This document shows positions 8,501 through 17,335 of a stretch of 64,000 bases of DNA, in pieces. The stretch lies in contig CATOTI010000002.1 in assembly GCA_951813295.1 (NCBI GenBank), forward strand, positions 1,488,001 to 1,552,000, written 5' to 3'. The notes beneath the pieces were generated by a model, which saw only the letters and a list, made by a program, of their open reading frames with translations, was not told the origin of the DNA and searched no databases. Origin of the DNA: an uncultured Pseudomonadales bacterium. Lineage in GTDB: Bacteria; Pseudomonadota; Gammaproteobacteria; Pseudomonadales; Azotimanducaceae. A program made the translations under genes and the position numbers. The first letter of the stretch is position 1, and each line of letters starts with the position of its first letter.

Positions 8501-9444
8501 GAATCATCGACATCGAATGCGATATCCCCACACGCGAAGTACATGAAGCCGATCTGGCGTCGTACGAGACCGCGAACGACGAGGGTATGCACAACTATCT
8601 GAACATCTTCGGCCCGCGCTGGGCCGCGGACGCGGGCATGACGACGGACGAGTTCGAGGATCTACGAGCGCGACTCGAACCCATCGAGGTCCGCAAAGTG
8701 ATCGCGCGCCGAGCCGCCGATAGTGCACCGAGCGAATCCGAATTCATCGCCATGCTCGATGAAGCGGGGATCGAGAAAGCCTGCATCGGCACTGGCCGAC
8801 ACGCCTCGGTCGAACACACGCTGGAGCTCGCGGGGCGCTATCCGGATCGCCTGATCCCGTGGGGTCGGATTCTCGCGAGCGAGGGCATGGGCGGCGTCCG
8901 TCGACTGGAATACCTCGTCAAGGAACGTGGCCTCAAGGGCCTCGAGATCTCCTGCTTTCGTGAACGTCGCTACAGCAACGACAAGAAGTACTACCCGCTC
9001 TACGCCAAGGCCATCGAGCTCGGCATTCCGACGCGGGTCTACAGCACGATGAGCTACGCCGCCGACCGACCCATGGATCTCGGCCGACCGCTCTACCTCG
9101 ACGAAGTCTGCCGCGACTTCCCGGAGCTCGAAGTCATCGCCGCATTGGGCGGCTGGCCCTGGGTACCGGAAATGGTCGGGGTCGCGCGTCGCCATCCCAA
9201 CGTCTACGTCGACCTTGCCGCGCACCGCCCGGCACACATCCCGAAACCCGGCAGCGGTTGGGAGATGATGCTGCAGTTCGCGAATACGCTCCTTCAGGAC
9301 CGCATGCTGTTCGCCACATCCTGGGTGACGCTCGGGCTCACGCCGAAACAGGTCGTCGACGAATTCGCCGATCTGCCTATTCGCGACGGCGTTCGCCACA
9401 AATGGATGGGCGGCAACGCGGCAAAGCTCCTCGCGATCGACTGA
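8497..9444 (+). CDS. Amidohydrolase_2-fold protein lacking the canonical metal ligands
   Basis: A 315-residue TIM-barrel protein of the amidohydrolase_2 (ACMSD-like) family by overall pattern: an N-terminal IIDIE strand, GLKGLEI, YPLYAKAIELGIPT, a GGWPWVPEM stretch, PNVYVDL, and a C-terminal WMGGNAAKLL. The usual ligands appear replaced. The DxHxH strand reads I-D-I-E-C-D. The His after G-x-P-T is absent. The H-x-G-x-P-W strand reads A-L-G-G-W-P-W. The G-S-D strand reads A-T-S-W. It may be catalytically different or a structural partner. It starts with ATGA overlap on the CoA-transferase, so it is probably co-translated with it. Confidence 0.8.
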   Translation: MRIIDIECDIPTREVHEADLASYETANDEGMHNYLNIFGPRWAADAGMTTDEFEDLRARLEPIEVRKVIARRAADSAPSESEFIAMLDEAGIEKACIGTGRHASVEHTLELAGRYPDRLIPWGRILASEGMGGVRRLEYLVKERGLKGLEISCFRERRYSNDKKYYPLYAKAIELGIPTRVYSTMSYAADRPMDLGRPLYLDEVCRDFPELEVIAALGGWPWVPEMVGVARRHPNVYVDLAAHRPAHIPKPGSGWEMMLQFANTLLQDRMLFATSWVTLGLTPKQVVDEFADLPIRDGVRHKWMGGNAAKLLAID

Positions 9445-9448
9445 TCGC

Positions 9449-10654
9449 TCAGTCGAGACGCCTGTAGCGCCGGAGGAGTTCCAACACCTCGGCATGGGGC
9501 AATCCGGGCACCCGCAGATCATTGGCACCCGTCATCGTCGGTGACTTGAACATCGCATCGAGCACCGCTTCCTCCGTCGCCTGCACCGTCGCCTCGAAGA
9601 TGGGATTGAGGAGCCCATCGGAAAGCATCGACAGCGCGTGCACACCGGCTTTCGGCGCATCCGCCCGCGCCGTGGAGAAAGCGAGGAAGATGTCCCCGCT
9701 ACCCTCCCCCGACGCACTACCGAGCCGTCCGAGTCCTAGCGAAACGCGACGCGCCACGCGCTCGAGCTGGTGCGGTAGGAGCGGCGCGTCGGTCGCGACG
9801 ATGACGATGATCGAGCCGAGGTCCTCCGTCAGTCCTTCGCCGGCCTCGCCACACCGACCGACCGGTACGCCGGGTGGCGGTTCGCCCGCAAAGCAGATGT
9901 CGGGCGTGTCGAGTTCCGCCCCGACGGGAACGCCCGCGACCCGCAACCAACGACGAACGCCGTAGTTGCACTGCAGGAGAACGCCGACGGTATGGGCACC
10001 TTCCGTTGCGACGACTCGCGACGCCGTGCCGATGCCGCCTTTGAAGCCGTTGCAGATCATTCCCGTGCCGCCACCGACACTGCCCTCGAGAACGGTACCG
10101 CTCGTCGCCCCGTCGAGGGCGTCGAAGACATGCTCGGCCGTGACGTGGCGACCGTTGGCATCGTTGAGCCCGGTCCACGTTCCGATACCGCCGTCGAGTG
10201 TCTCGCCGACGACGGGCAATGAGACCGGCCAGCCGTGTCGCTTGAAGAGCCAATCCGAAACGGCGTCCCGGACCACCCCGACGCTGTGCGTGTTGGTGAT
10301 GGCGATCGGCCCCGCCATAAAACCGGTCTCCTCGATAAAGTGAGATCCCGTCATTTCACCGACGCCGTTGAGTGCGTGCACGGCCGCAAAGGCCGGTACC
10401 GAGAGTTCGTCGCCGGCGCGCGGCAGCACGACAGTCACACCTGTTCGCACCGGCCCTTGGCCGACCTCGAGTGGCCCGTCGCCGCGGATGAGGGTCGTAT
10501 GGCCGACCATCACACCGTCGACATCGGTGATGGCGTTGTTCTGTCCCGGGGTGCCTTCGAGGGGGATCCCCAGATCCCGCGCACCGGCCCGCTCTGCGCT
10601 GACAGACGCAACTGCAGCGAAAAGAATCAGGGCAACAAGAATGGTTCGACTCAT
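9449..10654 (-). CDS. P1 family (DmpA/BapA-type) peptidase, exported
   Basis: A 401-residue self-processing Ntn-hydrolase-like aminopeptidase of MEROPS family P1/S58. The N-terminus MSRTILVALILFAAVASVSA is a signal peptide, so it probably acts in the periplasm. Family segments include ITDVDGVMVGHTTL, GAITNTHSVG-type (here IAITNTHSVGVVRDAV), GSVGGGTGM and GFKGGIGTASR. The last is the region where characterised members cleave themselves to form alpha and beta chains. The ATG at 10654 is preceded by GGGAGAG; an ATG 30 bases upstream lacks this. It is divergent from the threonine dehydratase gene, with about 120 bases of shared promoter space. Confidence 0.88.
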   Translation of the reverse strand: MSRTILVALILFAAVASVSAERAGARDLGIPLEGTPGQNNAITDVDGVMVGHTTLIRGDGPLEVGQGPVRTGVTVVLPRAGDELSVPAFAAVHALNGVGEMTGSHFIEETGFMAGPIAITNTHSVGVVRDAVSDWLFKRHGWPVSLPVVGETLDGGIGTWTGLNDANGRHVTAEHVFDALDGATSGTVLEGSVGGGTGMICNGFKGGIGTASRVVATEGAHTVGVLLQCNYGVRRWLRVAGVPVGAELDTPDICFAGEPPPGVPVGRCGEAGEGLTEDLGSIIVIVATDAPLLPHQLERVARRVSLGLGRLGSASGEGSGDIFLAFSTARADAPKAGVHALSMLSDGLLNPIFEATVQATEEAVLDAMFKSPTMTGANDLRVPGLPHAEVLELLRRYRRLD

Positions 10655-10776
10655 CACAAGCTCTCCCGTCGCGCCCCTGGCCATGACTGTACAACCGAGC
10701 GCGCGCGTTGACGGTGAATAGAATGGCCCGACGAGAGATGTATCGCCATTCTCGAGCGCGATGCAAAGGGTTGACC

Positions 10777-12018
10777 ATGACTGATCCGACTCCGCTGCCC
10801 CAGTTCACCGACGTCGAAGCCGCCGCGAAGCGGCTCGAAGGTCAAATCGTGCGCACGCCATGCACGAAGAGCTACACCTTATCGTCCCGACTCGGTGTGG
10901 AAACGTATCTGAAGCTAGAGAACTTTCAGTTCACCGCGAGTTTCAAGGAACGCGGCGCGCTCAACTTCCTGCTCGCCAACCGGGAACGCCTGGGGCGCGG
11001 CGTCCTCGCCATGTCGGCGGGAAACCACGCACAGGCGCTCGCCTACCACGGCCAGCGAATGGGCATTCCGACAACGGTCGTCATGCCCCGCTTCACGCCG
11101 AACACGAAGGTCGAATCGACACGCGTCTTCGGTGCCAAAGTACATCTCGAGGGTGAAGACCTCGAAGCCGCACGCATCTACGCCGAAGCACTTGCCCGTG
11201 ATCAAGGGCTCACGATGGTGCATCCGTTCAACGATAGTGACGTCATCGCCGGCCAAGGCACCGTCGCGCTCGAAGTTCTCGAGGACGTTGCCGATCTCAC
11301 CACGCTTGTCGTCCCGATCGGTGGCGGCGGACTCATCGGCGGCATTGCGATTGCGGCAAAGGCGGTGAAGGACGACATCGAGATCATCGGCGTGCAGGCG
11401 GAACGTTATTCGTGGGCCTACGGCGCGCGACACCAACCGCATCCCGCCGCCGCGACGGGCAGCCTGACGGTGGCGGAGGGTATCGCCGTCGAGGGGCCGG
11501 GCAATCTCACGCGCACGCTGATCGACGATCTCGTCGACGACGTCCATGTGGTGTCCGAATCCGAGATCGAGCAATCGATCTTCGACATGTTGGAGGTCGA
11601 GAAGGTCGTCACCGAAGGCGCCGGGGCAGCCCCGCTGGCGCTCCTGACGAAGCGCCCCGATCTCTTTCGCGGTAAGAAGGTCGGGATCCTCGTGACCGGC
11701 GGCAACATCGACATGATGGTGCTGAGTTCCGTCCTGCAACGAGGCCTCGTTCGATCGAACAAGCTGGTCCGCATCAGCATCGAGATTCCGGACCGACCCG
11801 GGGCGATGTCGACGATCACCGGAATCATCGCGAACCTCGACAGCAACATCATCGACATCGAACATCAGCGGACCTTCGCGGCCTCCTCCGCGCGCGCGAC
11901 CGTCGTCGAGATCCTGCTGCAGATGCGTGGCGAGGAGCAGACGATGAGCGTCATCCAAGCGCTCGACGCGGCGGGCTATCGCGCCTGGACCCCGGACGCA
12001 TCGGCGAGCCCGCCCTGA
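10777..12018 (+). CDS. Threonine ammonia-lyase with C-terminal ACT domain
   Basis: A 413-residue PLP-dependent fold-type II enzyme that converts threonine to 2-oxobutanoate and ammonia. The PLP lysine is in FTASFKERGALNF near residue 57. The glycine-rich phosphate loop is VVPIGGGGLIGGI near residue 180. A single ACT-like regulatory domain occupies about residues 330-405 (VRISIEIPDRPGAMSTITG). The size and single ACT domain fit the short TdcB/YbgE-like or archaeal-type branch rather than the long IlvA with two ACT domains. The ATG at 10777 has AAAGGG upstream. Serine dehydration is a possible alternative activity. Confidence 0.88.
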   Translation: MTDPTPLPQFTDVEAAAKRLEGQIVRTPCTKSYTLSSRLGVETYLKLENFQFTASFKERGALNFLLANRERLGRGVLAMSAGNHAQALAYHGQRMGIPTTVVMPRFTPNTKVESTRVFGAKVHLEGEDLEAARIYAEALARDQGLTMVHPFNDSDVIAGQGTVALEVLEDVADLTTLVVPIGGGGLIGGIAIAAKAVKDDIEIIGVQAERYSWAYGARHQPHPAAATGSLTVAEGIAVEGPGNLTRTLIDDLVDDVHVVSESEIEQSIFDMLEVEKVVTEGAGAAPLALLTKRPDLFRGKKVGILVTGGNIDMMVLSSVLQRGLVRSNKLVRISIEIPDRPGAMSTITGIIANLDSNIIDIEHQRTFAASSARATVVEILLQMRGEEQTMSVIQALDAAGYRAWTPDASASPP

Positions 12019-12033
12019 CGCACCGGGACGGCT

Positions 12034-13473
12034 TCAGAGCTCCTGCGTCGGCAATACCATCGGCGCCAGTTCATCCGCGCTGCGGCCCGCCCAGTCGTTG
12101 TTCGGTACGGCCTTGAGCATGGCCGCCTGGGCCCGCTGCAAGCGCTCGGATTCCGCCTGGAGGTCGATCGTCGTCAACGTGCCATCGCGCACGACGCGCT
12201 CACCGTCGACATAGACATCGCGAATCGCGCGCTCCTGCGCGACCACGAGCATGCTTCTCAAAGGCTCGCGCACCGGCATCATCGACGGATGAGACAGGTC
12301 GACAGAAACGAAGTCCGCGCGACTGCCGGGCGCGAGCCGGCCGATGTCGTCCCGCCCGAGTGCGTTCGCGCCACCGATCGTCGCCGCATAGAAAACATCC
12401 CGAAAAGTGACGTCGGCGACCGTCTGACCGACCAGGCGCGCGGCGTTCGCGGCCGTGCGCATCTCATCGAGCATGTTGTGCGGATAGGTGTCCGTGCCGA
12501 TGCCGACGTTCACCCCCGCCCGAAGATACGAACCGAGCGTGTTGAGTGCGATTCCACGACGCGAGAACACGGTCGGGCAGTGGGCAACCGAGGCCCCGCT
12601 TTCCACCATCACCTCGAGGTCGCGGTTCGTCGTCCAATGCAGCCAAGGATGCGAATCGAGAAAGATGCAGTGCGCGATCACACTGCGCTGATCCAGTACG
12701 CCAATGTCGGCAAGCCACTCGATCGGACTCTTGCCGTGACGTTTCTGCATCTCGTGAAACTCGGTGACTGACTGCGCGGCGTGGATCGTCCAGGGTAGAT
12801 CGCGTTCAGTCGCGAACGCGTGGGAGTCGCGCAAGAGCGACTCGGTACACGTATCGACCTGGCTCGGTGAGAGCATGCCGCTCACCCGGCTCGACGGTTG
12901 CTGGCCGGCGAGTTCGATCACCCGACAGGCCCGTTCGAACGCCTCCCGGCCGGCTTTCTCGTTCCAGTCGTAGGAAAGGCTGTGTCCGTCGGTCGTGAAC
13001 CACCGGGCATCGCGGAAAAACGGCGCGGCGACTGCCCGCAGACCACTCTCACCGAGCGTCTCGAGCCAGCCGTCGAAGGGCGCCGAGAGATCGATCACGG
13101 TCGTCACACCAGATAGCAGGAGTTCCGCCAACGCGACCTTCAAGCAGGCGGACCGTCCTTCGTCATCGACCGGGTTGAACGCCGGCAGGTGTTCGTAGAG
13201 CGAGCTATGCCAAAACCCCGGACTCAACGTCTCGTCCGTGACCCCTTTGCGGATCGTCTCGCTGGTTGGGTGCGTGTGGACGTTGACGAGGCCAGGAAAG
13301 ACGAGATGACCGCTGGCGTCGATCTCGGTGTCGAACGGACCGTCGAGGCGTTTGCCGATCGCCGTGATGACGCCGTCCGCGAACGCAAGATCCGCCGATC
13401 GCACGTAGACATGCTCGCCCGCTTCGGCGTGCCAGGCGACCAGATAGTCGATGTCGCGTAGGACGGTGCTCAC
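12034..13473 (-). CDS. TRZ/ATZ-family amidohydrolase (Zn-dependent deaminase/hydrolase)
   Basis: A 479-residue metal-dependent hydrolase related to AtzA/TrzN, guanine deaminase and S-adenosylhomocysteine deaminase. The mononuclear metal site is complete: HTHP in GLVNVHTHPT, His in WTIHAAQS, His in VIAHC and Asp in GIGTDTYP. The N- and C-terminal beta-sandwich parts flank the barrel, as in the family. It is cytosolic with no signal peptide. Its start overlaps the stop of the upstream membrane protein by 4 bases, so the two, with the ferredoxin before them, form one minus-strand unit. Substrate unknown. Confidence 0.87.
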   Translation of the reverse strand: MSTVLRDIDYLVAWHAEAGEHVYVRSADLAFADGVITAIGKRLDGPFDTEIDASGHLVFPGLVNVHTHPTSETIRKGVTDETLSPGFWHSSLYEHLPAFNPVDDEGRSACLKVALAELLLSGVTTVIDLSAPFDGWLETLGESGLRAVAAPFFRDARWFTTDGHSLSYDWNEKAGREAFERACRVIELAGQQPSSRVSGMLSPSQVDTCTESLLRDSHAFATERDLPWTIHAAQSVTEFHEMQKRHGKSPIEWLADIGVLDQRSVIAHCIFLDSHPWLHWTTNRDLEVMVESGASVAHCPTVFSRRGIALNTLGSYLRAGVNVGIGTDTYPHNMLDEMRTAANAARLVGQTVADVTFRDVFYAATIGGANALGRDDIGRLAPGSRADFVSVDLSHPSMMPVREPLRSMLVVAQERAIRDVYVDGERVVRDGTLTTIDLQAESERLQRAQAAMLKAVPNNDWAGRSADELAPMVLPTQEL

Positions 13474-14174
13474 GATGGATCCTCGGACGCACTATTCGAC
13501 GCGCTGATCTGGCGGTAGGCCATCGACAGGATCGTGATCGTAAACACGGCGATCAGCATGCCGACGAGGCTACCGAGGGCCAGCCTCACGAATCCCATCT
13601 CCAGCGTTCCGGACAACACCTGCGGGAGCATGAGGATCGCGGTGAGTAGACCCGGTACGACGATAACGACGAGAAACATGCCGCCCTGATGCGGTTTGGT
13701 CATCTCCCAGGAACGTCCCAGGGTCACTAGCTTGTCTACCGCCACGCCCGGCAACACGAGCGACCATCGAGCAAGTACATACGAACCGATGAGCGCACCG
13801 ACGATCGTCAAGACATACGTCCCGCTCGCGAGGCCCATGACGAGCCCGGGCATCATCAGCAACGCCAACGGGATCGCGACGACAAACGAATAGCCGATGA
13901 AGAAGACTTCCCGCTTCGAGATCGTCGTGAGTCCGAACCGGGGTACCGAATCGGGTCCGAGGATGACCAACCGGTGCGTCACGACCGCAAAGACGGCGTA
14001 AACCAAGAGGCCGAACACCGCAGCGATCAGCTCGACGAGCGTCGGAAGCTCGAACAGCGGGACGAGATCGAAGAGCACGAGAAGAACGAACGGTACCGCC
14101 AGCGCCTGGACGAAGCGTCGGCGGTGCGTTACGAGCAGGCTGAGTCCGTCGATGAGGATCGTTCTTACGTCCAT
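13470..14174 (-). CDS. Polytopic inner-membrane protein of unknown function
   Basis: A 234-residue hydrophobic protein that I do not recognise by family. About five or six membrane-spanning segments can be read, for example AVPFVLLVLFDLVPLF, LIAAVFGLLVYAVFAVVTH, GYSFVVAIPLALLMMPGLVMG and LVVIVVPGLLTAILMLPQV. The pattern is similar to glycerophosphoryl-diester or YciC-like membrane proteins, but this is not firm. The ATG at 14174 is preceded by GGGGTG and starts 2 bases after the ferredoxin stop. The stop overlaps the next gene, suggesting co-expression with ferredoxin and amidohydrolase. Confidence 0.7.
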   Translation of the reverse strand: MDVRTILIDGLSLLVTHRRRFVQALAVPFVLLVLFDLVPLFELPTLVELIAAVFGLLVYAVFAVVTHRLVILGPDSVPRFGLTTISKREVFFIGYSFVVAIPLALLMMPGLVMGLASGTYVLTIVGALIGSYVLARWSLVLPGVAVDKLVTLGRSWEMTKPHQGGMFLVVIVVPGLLTAILMLPQVLSGTLEMGFVRLALGSLVGMLIAVFTITILSMAYRQISASNSASEDPS

Positions 14175-14176
14175 CG

Positions 14177-14461
14177 TCACCCCGCGAACGCGTCGACCTT
14201 GGCACGCACGGCATCCGGCGCTTCGAACCAACGCGCGTTCAACGTCGTGAAGGCCGCGGATTCCACCGGTACCTTGCGGTCATGAAAAATCGCGCCGACC
14301 GGGCAGGCCGATTCGCAGAGCGAGCAGTCGGTGCACGTGTCCGGGTCGACATAACACATACGATCGAGCGCTTCGTCGACGTGGATGCAATCCATGGGAC
14401 ACACCTCGACACAGGAGCGGTCCTTGACATCGATGCAGGCATCGGTGATCACGTAGGTCAT
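14177..14461 (-). CDS. FdxA-like 4Fe-4S/3Fe-4S ferredoxin
   Basis: A 94-residue bacterial-type ferredoxin. The N-terminal cluster segment is ACIDVKDRSCVEVCPMDCI. It resembles the seven-iron type, in which a non-Cys residue replaces one ligand. The second segment is CTDCSLCESACPVGAI. A C-terminal tail ends WFEAPDAVRAKVDAFAG. Its start lies 69 bases from the divergent start of a cytochrome P450. The shared intergenic region makes it a good candidate electron donor for the P450s downstream, which is an inference from position. No dedicated ferredoxin reductase is visible in the window. Confidence 0.9.
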   Translation of the reverse strand: MTYVITDACIDVKDRSCVEVCPMDCIHVDEALDRMCYVDPDTCTDCSLCESACPVGAIFHDRKVPVESAAFTTLNARWFEAPDAVRAKVDAFAG

Positions 14462-14529
14462 GCGACGTTCCGCGACGTTCTCATCAGAGCGACGAGGATA
14501 ACTGTAGCGAGCTGCTGCGAGGGACCAAG

Positions 14530-15960
14530 ATGCAATCGATACGAAACGTGGTCGACGACCTGGCGGCCGAGGTGTTGCAGACGGACGACGCCGGCGCCCT
14601 CCGGCAGGTCACGAAGATGCCCGAGGGCCACGCGTTCGACATGGGCACCGCCGCCGATGGGCGTCCGCTCTTCGACCCGCGAATCCTCGACACAGCCGAG
14701 TTCGCCCGCAATCCCTATCCCTACTACCGAATCCTGCGCGACCACTACCCGGTCTTCCACGACCACCTGCACAACGCGTACTGGGTGACGCGTTACGACG
14801 ACATCACGGAATGTTGTTTCGACGACGAGGCGTTCAACACGATCCCGAAAGGCAGCTCGAACGGCGTCCTCGGCAACACCCAGCTCGAACTCTCCGGCAT
14901 CGAACACCGCCGCCGCCGTAACCTCTACGGTCAGCATCTGGTCGGCGAAGCCCTCAAGAATCGGCTCCATTCGATCGAGCGCATCGCGCGCGAAATGATT
15001 TCGGCTTGGGACGATATCGACGACGAGGACATCGTCAGCGACCGCGATGGCATCCGTACCGTCGCGCTCGGACGCGCGTTCGCCAACGAGTTTCCGATCC
15101 GCGTCGTCTGCGAAGTGCTCGGGTTCCCGGCGGAAGCGCGCGGCGATTTCTACTACTGGTACAACTCGATGATGTCGGGTCTCGGCAGTTCCGCCACGCA
15201 CAATCGCGGACTCGAGGCGCGGGCGCATCTGGAGGACTACGTCGAGTCCATCGTCGAGGCACGACGGCGTGAACCGACGTGGCTCTACGACGCCGACGGC
15301 AACGCCGTCTCGAAGGACATCATCACCAAACTCTGCGAAACGCGCGTGGACGGCGACTATCTCTCGACCGAGGAGATCACCTCGAATATCGCCCTCATCG
15401 TCGGCGGCGGCGGCGAGACGACGCGTGGTGCGATCCTCAACATGTGGTATCTGCTACTCCGCCACCCGGATCAATTTGCGGCGGTCAGCGCAGACGACGC
15501 CCTCTGGGACCAGGCTTTCCACGAAACGTTGCGCCATTCGACGCCGATCGGCGGCCAACCGCGGCACGCGAGTTTCGATGTCGAACTGCACGGCGTGCAG
15601 GTGCCCGCCGGCTCGCTCATGCAGATGGTCGATTTCTCCGCCAATCACGACGAACGCATCTTCAAAGCGCCCGAGACCTTCGATCTTTTCAGGGACGATC
15701 TTTATTCCGGCAAGCTCCTGCGCAGCGGCTACCGCAAGGAAGGACGCTGCAGTCACATGGCCTTCGGTGTCGGGCCGCACCTCTGCCCGGGGGCATGGAT
15801 TTCACACCAGGAAGCCGTGCTCGGATCGCGGATTCTTCTCGAACACATGAAAAATCCGCGCCTCCACAACGAGCGGATGCCGAAGGATATCGACGGCGAC
15901 GGGCTCGCCCCGATCGGGCTCGTCTCGGTGCGTGAACTCGTCGTCGACTTCGATCGTTGA
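14530..15960 (+). CDS. Cytochrome P450 (canonical)
   Basis: A 476-residue soluble bacterial P450. The oxygen-activating I-helix region reads LIVGGGGETTRGAIL. The K-helix ExxR is ETLR. The heme loop is FGVGPHLCPG with the thiolate ligand at about Cys419. All core features of an active monooxygenase are present. An early segment, NPYPYYRILRDHYPVFHD, and VTRYDDIT follow the family pattern. The ATG at 14530 follows GAGGG. The stop codon overlaps the TTG start of a second P450-like gene (TTGA), so the two are probably translated together. Substrate unknown. Confidence 0.92.
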   Translation: MQSIRNVVDDLAAEVLQTDDAGALRQVTKMPEGHAFDMGTAADGRPLFDPRILDTAEFARNPYPYYRILRDHYPVFHDHLHNAYWVTRYDDITECCFDDEAFNTIPKGSSNGVLGNTQLELSGIEHRRRRNLYGQHLVGEALKNRLHSIERIAREMISAWDDIDDEDIVSDRDGIRTVALGRAFANEFPIRVVCEVLGFPAEARGDFYYWYNSMMSGLGSSATHNRGLEARAHLEDYVESIVEARRREPTWLYDADGNAVSKDIITKLCETRVDGDYLSTEEITSNIALIVGGGGETTRGAILNMWYLLLRHPDQFAAVSADDALWDQAFHETLRHSTPIGGQPRHASFDVELHGVQVPAGSLMQMVDFSANHDERIFKAPETFDLFRDDLYSGKLLRSGYRKEGRCSHMAFGVGPHLCPGAWISHQEAVLGSRILLEHMKNPRLHNERMPKDIDGDGLAPIGLVSVRELVVDFDR

Positions 15961-17312
15961 GCAACGAAGATCAGGAGCCCGCGAGCCGGCGCTTGCTGCG
16001 CGCCGTGCTGGGCCGGGAGCCACTGGTCGTACGGCACGATCGTCCCGGCGATACGGGCTATCGCAGCTACGAAGTCCATCAACGCCAGCGCGTCGGCGAA
16101 TCGACTGAAAAGATCAAGGCGACGGACCTCGTTTCCGCCGATTTCGTCCGGGATCCGTGGCCCGCCCTCACCACCCTGCGCGAGGACTACCCCTGCTACC
16201 GAACGTGGCTCACGAACGACTACTGGATTTCGCGCTATGACGACGTGACGTCGATCTTCGTCGACGACGCCAATTTCGAAACACGGCCGAAAAGCTGGTT
16301 TTACGGCCGCGTCGATCTCGGTCGGAATCTGATGGAGGAACTCCCGGCGCTCGAAACACGGGCGCGAGTGTGGGATGAGTCCATCGACGCGGTCACCGAT
16401 TCGCTGCTCGACGGACTCGGCGGCGACGACGATCCAGATCTCGCCACGGGCTTCGCCGCACGGCTGCCACTCGAGCTTCTCGTCCGTGTCGTCGGTGTCC
16501 CGGAAGCTGAACGCGGGTGGTTCGTCGATCGCTGGTGGCGTATGCAACTCGGCGTTGGATGGGAGCCGAAAGCGCGAGATGCCGGCATCCGAGCGATGAC
16601 CGAACTCGAAACGCGATGCGGCGAATGGCTAGCGGCGCGAAACGGCGATGAAACCAATGCGGATCTCATCGGCACGCTAGCGAACGGTTCATTCGAAGGT
16701 GGTCCCGCCACGGGCGGCGATCTCCTCGCAACGCTTCTCGAAATGGACCACCAGACCCTCCATGGTGGCCTCGCGAACCTGCTTGCCCTCCTGTTCACCC
16801 ACACCGATCAGCTCCGCGCCGTGCGATCCGAGGAGCGGCTCGTAAAGATCGCCTGGCTCGAGGCGCTGCGACACTCGCCACCCGTACTCACCGCTAAACG
16901 TTTCGCACGCCACGAAGTCGAGCGTTTCGGCCGGCTCTTGCCTGAAGGCGCGCTGCTGCAAGTCACCGCGGCGGCCAACCGCGATCCGCGGGTTTTTGAT
17001 CATCCGGAGCGCTTCGACGTCTTCCGCAAAGACCTCTGTCATCGCGAGCCGCGCGGTCAATTCCGCGCCGACGGGCTGGCGAGTGGGATTGCATTCGGGC
17101 TCGGCAAACCGTCGCGACATCCGGCCGTGCCGGAGGACCGGCCGCGCTCGATCCACGCGCTGACCCGCGACATGGCGGTCACCGCCACCACACGACTGCT
17201 CGAACGTTTTCCCGCAACGAGGCTTCGCGACGGTTTCGAGCCGGAACTCAAGTCTCTACGCCTCGGCGAAATGCGCACCGCTTGGCAGCTACCGGTCGTA
17301 CTCGGCGGCTGA
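15957..17312 (+). CDS. P450-fold protein without the heme-ligating cysteine
   Basis: A 451-residue paralogue of the preceding P450. The shared pattern is clear at the N-terminus (ADFVRDPWPALTTLREDYPCY and YWISRYDDVTSIF). The K-helix EALR (about residues 302-305) is intact. The heme loop, however, reads FGLGKPSRHPAV, so the ligand position is Arg387 instead of Cys. The I-helix acid-alcohol pair is also not apparent (DHQTLHGGLANLL). The frame is open throughout and codon use looks normal, so this is not a simple pseudogene. Known precedent is the Cys-less EryCII/DnrQ/TylMIII class, which acts as helper protein. The TTG start overlaps the upstream stop. Confidence 0.85.
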   Translation: MSNEDQEPASRRLLRAVLGREPLVVRHDRPGDTGYRSYEVHQRQRVGESTEKIKATDLVSADFVRDPWPALTTLREDYPCYRTWLTNDYWISRYDDVTSIFVDDANFETRPKSWFYGRVDLGRNLMEELPALETRARVWDESIDAVTDSLLDGLGGDDDPDLATGFAARLPLELLVRVVGVPEAERGWFVDRWWRMQLGVGWEPKARDAGIRAMTELETRCGEWLAARNGDETNADLIGTLANGSFEGGPATGGDLLATLLEMDHQTLHGGLANLLALLFTHTDQLRAVRSEERLVKIAWLEALRHSPPVLTAKRFARHEVERFGRLLPEGALLQVTAAANRDPRVFDHPERFDVFRKDLCHREPRGQFRADGLASGIAFGLGKPSRHPAVPEDRPRSIHALTRDMAVTATTRLLERFPATRLRDGFEPELKSLRLGEMRTAWQLPVVLGG

Positions 17313-17335
17313 AACCAACCGGGAAGGAGAAAACC

